From contig CBDFIW010000002.1 of the NCBI GenBank assembly GCA_965248255.1, forward strand, positions 992,001 through 1,056,000: DNA of 64,000 nucleotides, written 5' to 3'. Each line of letters opens with the position of its first letter. Within the stretch, counting starts at the first letter, position 1. The DNA comes from JAKZVK01 sp965248255 (GTDB taxonomy: Bacteria > Acidobacteriota > Terriglobia > Bryobacterales > UBA6623). A model generated the notes under the pieces. The model did not search any database, had not been told where the DNA came from, and worked only from the letters and a program-made list of their open reading frames with translations. Both the position numbers and the translations under genes were made by a program. Of the stretch, positions 8,533 through 16,468 are shown piece by piece.

Positions 8533-9336
8533 ATGATTGAAACTCTCAACCCCGACGCCGACGCCTCCCGCGCAAAGGTCGTCCTGTTTGACTTCGACGG
8601 CACGATTTCTTTGATCCGCGCCGGATGGGTCGACGTGATGGTGCCGATGATGGTGGAGCCGCTGCTCGAGCTGAACAGCGGAGAGAGCGAAGACGAGCTG
8701 CGTGCTGTCGTTGAGGAGTTCGTCGGCCGCCTCACGGGAAGGCAGACCATCTACCAGATGATCGAGTTCGCCGGCCACATCGAGAAGCGCGGAGGAACGC
8801 CGCTTGACGCTGTGGAGTACAAGCACATCTACCTCGACCGCCTTTCCGAGAAGATCAAAGACCGCATCGCAGGGCTGGAGGCAGGTTCCATCGCTGCTGA
8901 TGAAATGGTCGTCCCCGGCGGTCACCGCCTGCTCGATTCTCTCAAGGAGCGCGGCCTGAAGATGTATCTCGCCAGCGGCACCGACCAGCAGTACATGCGC
9001 GCCGAGGCGCGCCTGCTCGAGGTCGACTCCTACTTCGACGGCGGCCGTTACGGCGCTCTCGACGACTACAAATCGTTCTCGAAGAAGATTCTTATCGGGC
9101 GCATTATTCGCGACAGCGAGTTCGAGGGATGCGAGTTTCTCGGCTTTGGCGACGGCTTCGTTGAGATCGAGAACGTCAAGGAAGTCGGTGGCTTGGCGGT
9201 AGGAGTCGCCACCGATGAGCCTGATTGCGTCAACGTCGATCCCGTGAAGCGTGAGCGCCTCGTCTCGGTTGGCGCCGACTGGATCGTCCCCAACTTCAGC
9301 GCCCACGACGAACTGATGCGAGCGCTGTTCCGGTGA
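8533..9336 (+). CDS. HAD-superfamily hydrolase (phosphatase-like)
   Basis: A cytoplasmic phosphatase-like protein of 267 residues. HAD motif I is VVLFDFDGTI (Asp20 nucleophile, Asp22 acid/base), motif II is LASGTDQQY, a Lys follows in the DDYKSFSKKI region, and motif IV is FGDGFVEIENV. A helical cap lies between motifs I and II (residues ~30-130). These features resemble the phosphoglycolate phosphatase group, but substrate specificity cannot be read. It ends in TGA, which shows that TGA is a normal stop in this genome. The ATG has little ribosome-site support. Confidence 0.87.
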   Translation: MIETLNPDADASRAKVVLFDFDGTISLIRAGWVDVMVPMMVEPLLELNSGESEDELRAVVEEFVGRLTGRQTIYQMIEFAGHIEKRGGTPLDAVEYKHIYLDRLSEKIKDRIAGLEAGSIAADEMVVPGGHRLLDSLKERGLKMYLASGTDQQYMRAEARLLEVDSYFDGGRYGALDDYKSFSKKILIGRIIRDSEFEGCEFLGFGDGFVEIENVKEVGGLAVGVATDEPDCVNVDPVKRERLVSVGADWIVPNFSAHDELMRALFR

Positions 9337-9437
9337 CGTAGATCCTCACGGACCGGTCGCGACCTTGGTCAAAGGACGCAATGAAGTCGGCGGCGAGTCG
9401 AACCCTATAATGTGCAGGAGGGGAATCCTTCTTCTCG

Positions 9438-11213
9438 GTGGTGACTTCGATTCCTGAACGAGCCCTCCGTGCACCGCGTGCCTACGTCAGCCCGTTCCTG
9501 GTGGGTTGTTTGGCCACATGCACTCTGTTGCCCTGCGCCATAGGCCAAGGCGTTGCCGTCACAGGACGCCGGGCGCAGCCCCGACGACCCTTGCCGCAGG
9601 GGCTCGAAGCGCCGGCGGTGGACTACCGCGACATCGCGAAACAAGCCGGCCTGACTGGTGTCAACGTGTCAGGCGACGAGCAGGAGAAAACCTATATCGT
9701 CGAAACGACCGGCACCGGCGTGGCGATCTTCGACTACAACAATGACGGCCTGATGGACCTTTTCTTTGTCAACGCCGACCGCTTCGAGGGTGACCAGGGG
9801 CCCGTGCGGCACTACTTGTATCGCAACAAGGGGAACCTTGCGTTCGAGGATGTGACGGAAAAGGCCGGCGTCGTCCACACCGGCTGGGGCCAAGGCGTCT
9901 GCGCCGGTGATGTCGATGACGACCGCCACGTCGATCTGCTCGTGACCCACTGGGGGCAGAACGTCCTCTATCGCAACCAGGGGGATGGAACCTTCCGCGA
10001 CGAGACGGAGAAACGAGGCCTCACTTTGCCCAAGAGACGATGGGGCACCGGCTGCGCGTTCCTCGACCACGACCGTGACGGGGACCTCGATCTCTTCGTG
10101 GCCAACTACTCTGATTTCGATCCCGCGAAGACCCCCAAGCCCGGTGAGAAGGCCGAGTGCCGTTGGAAGGGTCTGCCGGTGCTGTGCGGCCCGATCGGGC
10201 TGCCGCGCGAGACGATGTCATTCTACGAGAACGACGGCAGCGGTGTCTTTCGCGACGTGTCTGACGAGGCCGGTATCAGCGGTCCCAAGCGCCACTACGG
10301 CTTCACTCCCCTCACCGCCGACTTCGACAACGACGGCTGGACCGACATCTACGTGGCGTGCGACTCGACGGCGAGCCTGTTCTACCACAACCAGAAGGAC
10401 GGGACTTTCGACGAAGTCGGTGTCATCTCCGGCACCGCCTACAACGTGGATGGCATGGAGCAAGCCGGCATGGGCGCCACCGCGGCCGACTACGACGGAA
10501 ACGGTCACCTGGACATCTTCAAGACCAACTTTTCAAGCGATACGCACACTCTGTACAAAAACGAGGGTGACCTCATCTTCAGCGATGAGACGATCCGCAC
10601 CGGCCTGGCGGTCAACACGCAATATCTGGGGTGGGGCACGGCCTTTCTTGATGTGGACCACGATGGCTGGAAAGACGTCTTTGTCGCCAACGGGCACGTC
10701 TATCCGGGCGTCGACGAAAGCCGCGTCAGCGAGACCTTCCATCAGCGCCGCTTGCTTTACTGGAACCGGCGCGACGGGCAGTTTCACGACCTGAGTTCGG
10801 ACGCCGGAACGGGCATCAGCGAGGGGCATTCGTCCCGAGGCATTGCGCTCGGCGACTTGGACAACGACGGCGACTTGGAGATTGTTACCGTCAACATGCA
10901 CGAGGGGCCGTCGCTGCTTAAGAACGACGCTGCTAAAGGCAACTTCCTGCTGGTGCGGGCCCTGACCGCTTCAGGCCGAGACGCCATCGGCGCACGCATT
11001 ACGGTAAACGCGGGCACGCGGGCACAGTTTGATGATGTGCGCAGCGGCGGCTACCACATCTCGCAAAGCGACTTTCGGGTGCATTTCGGCCTCAGCTCGG
11101 AGGCAACGGTGACCGTCGAAGTCCGCTGGCCGGACGGGAGCACCGAAGCGCTTGAAGGTGTTGAAGCAAATCAGGCTGTCGTGATACAGCAGGGACAGGG
11201 TCTAATCCAGTAA
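9438..11213 (+). CDS. CRTAC1-family exported protein with FG-GAP/VCBS repeats and C-terminal ASPIC/UnbV domain
   Basis: Secreted seven-bladed propeller-like protein of 591 residues. After a signal region (FLVGCLATCTLLPCAIGQG) come at least seven calcium-binding FG-GAP-type repeats, each with a DxDxDG-like loop: FDYNNDGLMDL, GDVDDDRHVDL, LDHDRDGDLDL, ADFDNDGWTDI, ADYDGNGHLDI, LDVDHDGWKDV and GDLDNDGDLEI. The last ~90 residues (DAIGARITV, SGGYHISQ, EVRWPDGSTEALEG) are the ASPIC/UnbV domain found in this family. The GTG at 9438 lies 13 bases after AGGAGGGG, wider than usual. The biological role of the family is not established; adhesion or surface carbohydrate binding is proposed for relatives. 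Confidence 0.9.
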   Translation: MVTSIPERALRAPRAYVSPFLVGCLATCTLLPCAIGQGVAVTGRRAQPRRPLPQGLEAPAVDYRDIAKQAGLTGVNVSGDEQEKTYIVETTGTGVAIFDYNNDGLMDLFFVNADRFEGDQGPVRHYLYRNKGNLAFEDVTEKAGVVHTGWGQGVCAGDVDDDRHVDLLVTHWGQNVLYRNQGDGTFRDETEKRGLTLPKRRWGTGCAFLDHDRDGDLDLFVANYSDFDPAKTPKPGEKAECRWKGLPVLCGPIGLPRETMSFYENDGSGVFRDVSDEAGISGPKRHYGFTPLTADFDNDGWTDIYVACDSTASLFYHNQKDGTFDEVGVISGTAYNVDGMEQAGMGATAADYDGNGHLDIFKTNFSSDTHTLYKNEGDLIFSDETIRTGLAVNTQYLGWGTAFLDVDHDGWKDVFVANGHVYPGVDESRVSETFHQRRLLYWNRRDGQFHDLSSDAGTGISEGHSSRGIALGDLDNDGDLEIVTVNMHEGPSLLKNDAAKGNFLLVRALTASGRDAIGARITVNAGTRAQFDDVRSGGYHISQSDFRVHFGLSSEATVTVEVRWPDGSTEALEGVEANQAVVIQQGQGLIQ

Positions 11214-11219
11214 GGCAGC

Positions 11220-13085
11220 CTACAACTCGTCCTTGCTGCGACGGAGCCGATACCAGGTTGTAAAGTCGGACTCCCCTACCTGCTCCGGCGGCTCGAAGTA
11301 CATTTCGAAAGCCGGGTGCGACACCCGCAGCGACCTCACCTCGAAGCTCGCAAACGCCCGCTTGGGCGGGCTCTTCTCTTCGACGAAGTAAATCGTCGCA
11401 TAGCGGTCGAGTTGCCGGTCGCCCCAATAGGGCAAAAACTCATGAACGGCTCCGCGCGGAAGGCCCGCCCGCTCGGCATAGTAAAGAAGCGGTTCGCTGA
11501 GAGGGATGCCGGCCACGATGCGATCGTTGTCCGCGAGTAACGGCTTCAACTCCTGGAGGGCCTTGGGCAGGTCGGTGAACAGCCCTCGTGGAGGTTGCCG
11601 CTCGTACAGCAGGCCGGCTCCCAGCAGAGCTACGGCCAGCGCCACCGTCACAAAAACGGGCCGTCTCGAGCGCGATCCAAACGAGCGCGGGGTCCAATCG
11701 ATCAAACCAGCGAGTCCCACGACCGCCAACCCGGAGTAGATCGGGAGCAGGAACATCAGAACCCTCAAGAACGGCACCACCTGCTGCACCACAATGATTG
11801 GAAGAACCGACAGCAGAACCGATGCATGAAGCCGCCGGGCCCGGCGGCCCCGGTCACCGTGTAGCACCGGCGAGACAGCCAGGCCGATGAGCAGCAGTAT
11901 CCGCAAGGCGAACGGAAACGAGCTACTCCCATACTCGGCCAGACCGCCCGGAAGCATCGGGAAATAGGTCGCCCACACCGAAAAAGGCAGCGGGCGTACG
12001 AAGGGATTCGCCAGAATGTTTTGGACCGTGCAGCGCACAGCCGCCGGGGTGTACAGCAGTAACACCAGCGACACTAGCGCGGCCGAGGCGACGACCCATT
12101 CGACAAGCAGGACCTTGCGTCGTTTCCGCGCTGCCGATAGAAACATCCAGACCGACACCAATGCGTACCCGTAGAGCATCACCGGAATGGTAAAGAAGCC
12201 GAGCACGAACACGATCACAAACAGCCCCCACGCCGCCAGGTTGCGCTTCTCCCGAAGACGTGTCGCCAGCGTGAAGCCCAGCAGAAACAGCAAGGTCAGC
12301 CAGGTATAGCCGCGCGCGTTGGCCGAGTAGGAGATCAGCGGCGCCGACAGCGCCACAAGCCCCGCGGAGATCAAAGCGATGCCGTCGTCAAACAGCCGGC
12401 GGAGGAGCCAGAACGATGCCGGAACCAGCAACAGTCCTGCCAGTAGAGCCGGCAGGCGCAAAGCAATCGGTGAGGCGCCGAACCATCGATAGCTGAAGTG
12501 CACCAGCACCGACTGGAAGATATGATTGTTCGGCGTCGTGTAGTCCGAGACGATGTTCAGTACGTCCCGTTGCCCGTGGTAGTTGAAGGTGTACGACTCG
12601 TCGTAACGCATCGGCGCGTCGAGGGCGGCGATACGCAGAGCCAGCCCCACCGCAAAAAAGACGCCGAGGACGCCCAGCTTCCACCGCTCGCCGGGCGAGA
12701 GTAAGCCGAGGATCTCGGCAGTCACTTCCCTCCGATAGTCGCGAACATCGTCGAGGACGATCGAGAGAAGGGGGATCAACCGTTTCCTGCTCGCGTACGC
12801 CACCATCGCGAGGACGAAAAGGAGGAGCGACGTCCCGAGCGACATCCACCGGAGTATTCTGACCAGCGGCAGTCGCAGGGGGGTGGTCGAGTTGTTGTGG
12901 TCCACCAGGATGATGCTTGCCTGTACCGCTGGATCCGGCGTGAGGAAAACAGCCAGAAAGGCAATCGCAATCAGAACGAGTGCCCCCAACCCAACGGCTA
13001 GACAGTGGTCTAAGGAAGGGCGTTTCACCACGGTGGAGTGACCTTGGGAAGCCGTAAAGCCAAGGCGCCAGTAGCCGGTCGCCAA
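11220..13085 (-). CDS. GT39/ArnT-like polyprenyl-phosphate-dependent glycosyltransferase, membrane protein
   Basis: A 621-residue inner-membrane protein. The N-terminal two thirds hold about a dozen hydrophobic segments and the C-terminal ~150 residues form a hydrophilic extracytoplasmic domain. The first large loop has APMRYDESYTFNYH, where Asp162-Glu163 match the acidic pair that is catalytic in PMT/ArnT-type (GT-C) enzymes, followed by SYRWFGASPIALRLPALLAG, typical of the family. Such enzymes transfer a sugar from undecaprenyl phosphate to lipid or protein. Here an extra ~130-residue N-terminal extension with two membrane segments precedes the catalytic core. Its stop lies 6 bp from the convergent CRTAC1 gene. 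Acceptor and donor are unknown. Confidence 0.85.
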   Translation of the reverse strand: MATGYWRLGFTASQGHSTVVKRPSLDHCLAVGLGALVLIAIAFLAVFLTPDPAVQASIILVDHNNSTTPLRLPLVRILRWMSLGTSLLLFVLAMVAYASRKRLIPLLSIVLDDVRDYRREVTAEILGLLSPGERWKLGVLGVFFAVGLALRIAALDAPMRYDESYTFNYHGQRDVLNIVSDYTTPNNHIFQSVLVHFSYRWFGASPIALRLPALLAGLLLVPASFWLLRRLFDDGIALISAGLVALSAPLISYSANARGYTWLTLLFLLGFTLATRLREKRNLAAWGLFVIVFVLGFFTIPVMLYGYALVSVWMFLSAARKRRKVLLVEWVVASAALVSLVLLLYTPAAVRCTVQNILANPFVRPLPFSVWATYFPMLPGGLAEYGSSSFPFALRILLLIGLAVSPVLHGDRGRRARRLHASVLLSVLPIIVVQQVVPFLRVLMFLLPIYSGLAVVGLAGLIDWTPRSFGSRSRRPVFVTVALAVALLGAGLLYERQPPRGLFTDLPKALQELKPLLADNDRIVAGIPLSEPLLYYAERAGLPRGAVHEFLPYWGDRQLDRYATIYFVEEKSPPKRAFASFEVRSLRVSHPAFEMYFEPPEQVGESDFTTWYRLRRSKDEL

Positions 13086-13103
13086 CTCGTGCGCCGCGCC
13101 TTT

Positions 13104-14018
13104 TCAAATCGTCGCCGCGGCCGCCTCCGCATTGGTGACTAGATTCTTTACAAACGCGAGCGAAGACTCCACCAACTCCCACGATCCCGGCCAGAAACAC
13201 ATGTCGATGGCCCAGTAGTCGATATTGGGCACCGCCAACAGCTTCGGCGAGACCGACTTGAAATCGACATCGCCCGTGCCGAAGGGGTTGTGCGTGCTGG
13301 TGTGGTTGTCGTGGAGGCCGCCGTCGGAGTCGATCAAATGAATGGCGCCGATCTTGCCCTGCAGGTTCGCCAATAGCTCTTCGATCCCGCCGGGCAACGT
13401 TTCTTTTTCTCCGTACTGACGAGAGCCGACCACCGCGCACATGTGGGCGTGGCTCGTGTCGTACATCACCGTGAAGTTGGGATGCGCCACTTTCCCGTGC
13501 AGCTCAACGATCTCTGAAGGCTTGTTGAAGATGAAACCCGGCTCGAACTCCCAGTGGAGCGCGACAGCGGCGTCCTGCGCCTTTTGTGCCGCCTCTTGGA
13601 AGACCTCGACGACTCGTCCCTTGGCGGACTCGTAGTCGTTGTCGTTGGAATACTTGCCCGGGTCAGCTACCGTGTCCACGCGGATATCGCGGATTCCGAG
13701 GTCGTTGCACATCTCGATGTTCCGGGCGAACTGGTCTAGATACTTCTGCTTCGCTGCTTCTTCAGTGGGATCGGTCGCGTACTGGTCGCAGGCGTAGCCG
13801 GAAGTCTCCAGGCCCAAATCGTCCAGCATTTTCTTGACGTCCTGCCGCGATTCCCTGGTCGGATACGCGTCGAGTGTGATGTGCTCCTGGATGCCGCAGA
13901 TCTCAATTCCGTCATAGCCGGCTTCGGTAAGCCGTTTCGCGGTCTTGTCAAAAGGCACCGGATCGGACGCGTAGGGCCCGAAAGCAAAGGCCCAACTGCC
14001 CAGAGAGACTTTCTTCAT
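13104..14018 (-). CDS. Sugar phosphate isomerase/epimerase (xylose isomerase-like TIM barrel)
   Basis: A 304-residue AP-endonuclease-2/xylose-isomerase-like barrel protein, probably cytoplasmic because no signal is present. AAGGAG lies shortly before the ATG. Features include YDGIEICGIQEHI near the N-terminus, ALHWEFEPGF in the middle (metal-ligand Glu region), TVMYDTSHAH, and IHLIDSDGG with GTGDVDF near the C-terminus, all usual for this superfamily. Enzymes of this family isomerise or epimerise sugars, keto-sugars or inositols, but members cannot be told apart by eye. The 3-keto-disaccharide hydrolase-like gene immediately upstream on the same strand suggests a joint role in sugar breakdown. 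Confidence 0.87.
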   Translation of the reverse strand: MKKVSLGSWAFAFGPYASDPVPFDKTAKRLTEAGYDGIEICGIQEHITLDAYPTRESRQDVKKMLDDLGLETSGYACDQYATDPTEEAAKQKYLDQFARNIEMCNDLGIRDIRVDTVADPGKYSNDNDYESAKGRVVEVFQEAAQKAQDAAVALHWEFEPGFIFNKPSEIVELHGKVAHPNFTVMYDTSHAHMCAVVGSRQYGEKETLPGGIEELLANLQGKIGAIHLIDSDGGLHDNHTSTHNPFGTGDVDFKSVSPKLLAVPNIDYWAIDMCFWPGSWELVESSLAFVKNLVTNAEAAAATI

Positions 14019-14075
14019 CAGATGAACTCCTTACGCAGACGTTGCCGGCTCGGCCCCGACCGACATTCCGAACCC

Positions 14076-14714
14076 TCAGTCGAGCGGCCGGATGCGTATA
14101 TTGCGGAACTGCACTTCCATGGGCGGGCCGCGGTGCAACTGCAAAGCGATGATGCCTTCCGACGACATCTCGTCTACGATGTCCGCGGTGACCAGCCCGT
14201 TGAGGTTGAGCGTGATCTTCTTGCCGTGGCAGATGATCTCGTATTGGTTCCAACCTCCCTCACGCGCGACCTTCTCGCCCTTGCCGTGATATCCGTCGAC
14301 GATCACGCCCCGATTCGTCTTTTCACCGTACAGGCTGCCCCACCACTTGCCTTCGGCGGCATCGGCCTGGTAGCCCCGCACGACCCAATTCGGCAGCGCC
14401 TCGCTGCGGAACTGAACGCCGCTGTTGTGATTGACGACTTTGATATCGAGTCGCAGGATGAAGTCCGAGAAGCTCTCCTTGCTGATGAGGAAACTGTTCC
14501 CGGTCATCTTCTGGTTGTGGCTCGAGCCGATAATCGCGCCCTCCCGGACGGACCACAGGCCGGGTTGCGCGTCCCATCCGGCGAGCGTCTTGCCGTCGAA
14601 AAGAAGGCGGTACCCTTCCTTCTCTTCCTGCTCGGCAAGACTATTCAACCCGTCCGCGGCGGATGCCACCGGGATCAACGCGATCACGAGAAAAACGGTT
14701 CCAAGTGCTGTCAT
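14076..14714 (-). CDS. Exported DUF1080 / 3-keto-disaccharide hydrolase domain protein
   Basis: A 212-residue exported protein with a signal peptide (ALGTVFLVIALIPVASAA) and one DUF1080 domain. Diagnostic stretches are YRLLFDGKTLAGWD, WSVREGAIIG, FLISKESFSDFILRLD, NSGVQFRSE, GYQADAAEG and GPPMEVQFRNIRIRPL. The ATG at 14714 is chosen because it directly precedes the signal peptide and has AAGGA five bases upstream; the frame stays open to 15149, but that part looks non-coding. The fold is concanavalin A-like, and members hydrolyse 3-keto-glycosides in characterised cases. It precedes the TIM-barrel isomerase gene in the same orientation. Confidence 0.88.
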   Translation of the reverse strand: MTALGTVFLVIALIPVASAADGLNSLAEQEEKEGYRLLFDGKTLAGWDAQPGLWSVREGAIIGSSHNQKMTGNSFLISKESFSDFILRLDIKVVNHNSGVQFRSEALPNWVVRGYQADAAEGKWWGSLYGEKTNRGVIVDGYHGKGEKVAREGGWNQYEIICHGKKITLNLNGLVTADIVDEMSSEGIIALQLHRGPPMEVQFRNIRIRPLD

Positions 14715-15017
14715 AACAATCCTTGAGCTCGACGATTTGTTGTACACCAGTCGGACCGTAGGGTGCAAGCAAGTACACACGCTTTTTTGAGAAGAGGGGG
14801 CTTTGAGCAAGGTTTTCGTACAATTCGCCGATCCAACGAAGAGACTTGGACTCTTGCGACAAAGGGAAGTGATGCGCGGAGAGTCCGATCGTGGAGTAAC
14901 AGTCTCGCTCAGCATCACGCAGAATGCATCGCGGACAGTGCTGCCCGCTTCGGCCGATCGACAGCAGATGAATAGGGATATGATTGGATAGCAGTTCGAC
15001 CCCAAGGAGGGGTGTGG
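14715..15017. other. Intergenic region between divergent genes
   Basis: About 300 bases separate the divergently read DUF1080 gene and the transhydrogenase gene, so promoters for both are expected here. I see no clear -10/-35 pair, operator palindrome or RNA structure. The only strong signal is AAGGAGG at 15004-15010, the ribosome site of the rightward gene. Confidence 0.5.
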
Positions 15018-16397
15018 ATGAGAGATTACGATGTAGTCGTTGTCGGCAGCGGGCCGGCGGGGCGCAAGGCGGCGATCTCGACCGCCAAGCTGGACAAAAA
15101 GGTGGCGGTGATCGAGCGCCACATGAGCGTCGGCGGCATCTGCCTGCACCAGGGCACGATTCCGAGCAAGACGCTCCGCGAGGCGGCCTCATACCTCACG
15201 GGTGTTCGCCAACGCGAGCTTTACGGTTCCGCGTATCGCGTCAAAGAAAAAATCACCTTCCAGGACCTCACGTTCCGCACGCAGCGGGTCACCGAGGCAG
15301 AAGTGAACGTCGCGCGCGACCAGTTGATTCGCAACTACATCGACATCGTGCCCGGCACCGCCTGCTTCATCGATCCCCACAAGATCCTGGTACAGACCGA
15401 TGGCGGCAACCGGGTCATCAGCGCCGACAAGATCATTCTGGCCGTCGGAACCAGGCCGGCCCGTCCGCCCGGCATCGAGTTCGACGACCGCAAGATCATT
15501 GATAGTGACGGCTTGCTCAACTTGACAGAGTTGCCGCGCACCATGGCCTTCATCGGCGCGGGCATCGTGGGGGCCGAGTACGCAACGATCTTCCGCACTC
15601 TTGGCGTTCGGGTCACGCTGATCGACGGCCGGCAGCGTCCGCTCGAGTTCGTCGATGACGAGATCGAAGATGCGCTCTACTACAACATGCGCGACCAGGG
15701 CATCACGTTGCGATTCGGGGAACGTGTCGATACCGTCACTCGCACCGACGACGGCAAGGTTCGTGTCTCGATGGAGAGCGGCAAGGAACTCAAGTGCGAC
15801 TCCGCCATGTTTGCCGCCGGCCGCCAGGGGGCATCCAGTGACCTGAACCTCGAGGCCATCGGCCTGCCGGCCGACGAGCGCGGGCGCATCAAGGTCGATG
15901 AGCACTACCGCACGGAAATTGAGGACATCTACGCCGTCGGCGACATCATCGGATTCCCGAGCCTCGCCTCCACCTCCGCCGAGCAGGGACGGCTGGCCGC
16001 CCTGCATGCGTGCGGCGCCGAAGCCGAGAAGTCCTTCTCCCGTCTTCCGTTTGGGATCTACACCATCCCCGAGATCTCGATGATCGGTCCCACCGAAGAA
16101 GAGCTAACGAAAGACTCCGTGCCGTATGAGACAGGGTTGGCACGCTTTCGCGAGCTGTCGCGCACCCATATCAGCGGTGGGAACAACGGTGTGCTGAAGC
16201 TGCTCTTTCATCGTGAGAACCGGCGGCTGCTTGCGGTGCACATCCTTGGAGAGAACGCCACCGAGTTGGTACACATCGGGCAGGCCGTCATTGATCACAA
16301 CGGCACCGTCGACTATTTCCGCGACGCTGTCTTCAACTACCCGACACTCGCGGAGGCCTACAAGATCGCGGCCCTCAACGGGCTGAACAAACTGTAG
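15018..16397 (+). CDS. sthA: Soluble pyridine nucleotide transhydrogenase (SthA-type flavoprotein)
   Basis: Cytoplasmic FAD enzyme of 459 residues that would exchange reducing equivalents between NADPH and NAD+. ATG 15018 sits 7 bases after AAGGAGG; a GTG at 15012 would be too close. The FAD-binding GxGxxG is VVVVGSGPAGRKAA. The site that in lipoamide dehydrogenase carries two Cys reads GGICLHQGTIPSKTLR: the second Cys is replaced by Thr, as in SthA, so disulfide chemistry is not expected. The NAD(P) Rossmann is IGAGIVGAEYATIF, the second FAD contact YAVGDIIGF, and the dimerisation domain closes the protein. The nearest alternative is another pyridine nucleotide-disulfide oxidoreductase without a redox disulfide. 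Confidence 0.88.
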   Translation: MRDYDVVVVGSGPAGRKAAISTAKLDKKVAVIERHMSVGGICLHQGTIPSKTLREAASYLTGVRQRELYGSAYRVKEKITFQDLTFRTQRVTEAEVNVARDQLIRNYIDIVPGTACFIDPHKILVQTDGGNRVISADKIILAVGTRPARPPGIEFDDRKIIDSDGLLNLTELPRTMAFIGAGIVGAEYATIFRTLGVRVTLIDGRQRPLEFVDDEIEDALYYNMRDQGITLRFGERVDTVTRTDDGKVRVSMESGKELKCDSAMFAAGRQGASSDLNLEAIGLPADERGRIKVDEHYRTEIEDIYAVGDIIGFPSLASTSAEQGRLAALHACGAEAEKSFSRLPFGIYTIPEISMIGPTEEELTKDSVPYETGLARFRELSRTHISGGNNGVLKLLFHRENRRLLAVHILGENATELVHIGQAVIDHNGTVDYFRDAVFNYPTLAEAYKIAALNGLNKL

Positions 16398-16468
16398 TGG
16401 CCCGCGCGCAAGGCTCCCTGGCGTAGGCTTTTCGCACGCTGGGTTCGCACTCCTTCGGATACCTGTTT

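Noticed and set aside
15012..15017. GTG 15012 as start of the transhydrogenase
   Set aside because: Only one base separates it from AAGGAGG; ATG 15018 has ideal spacing.
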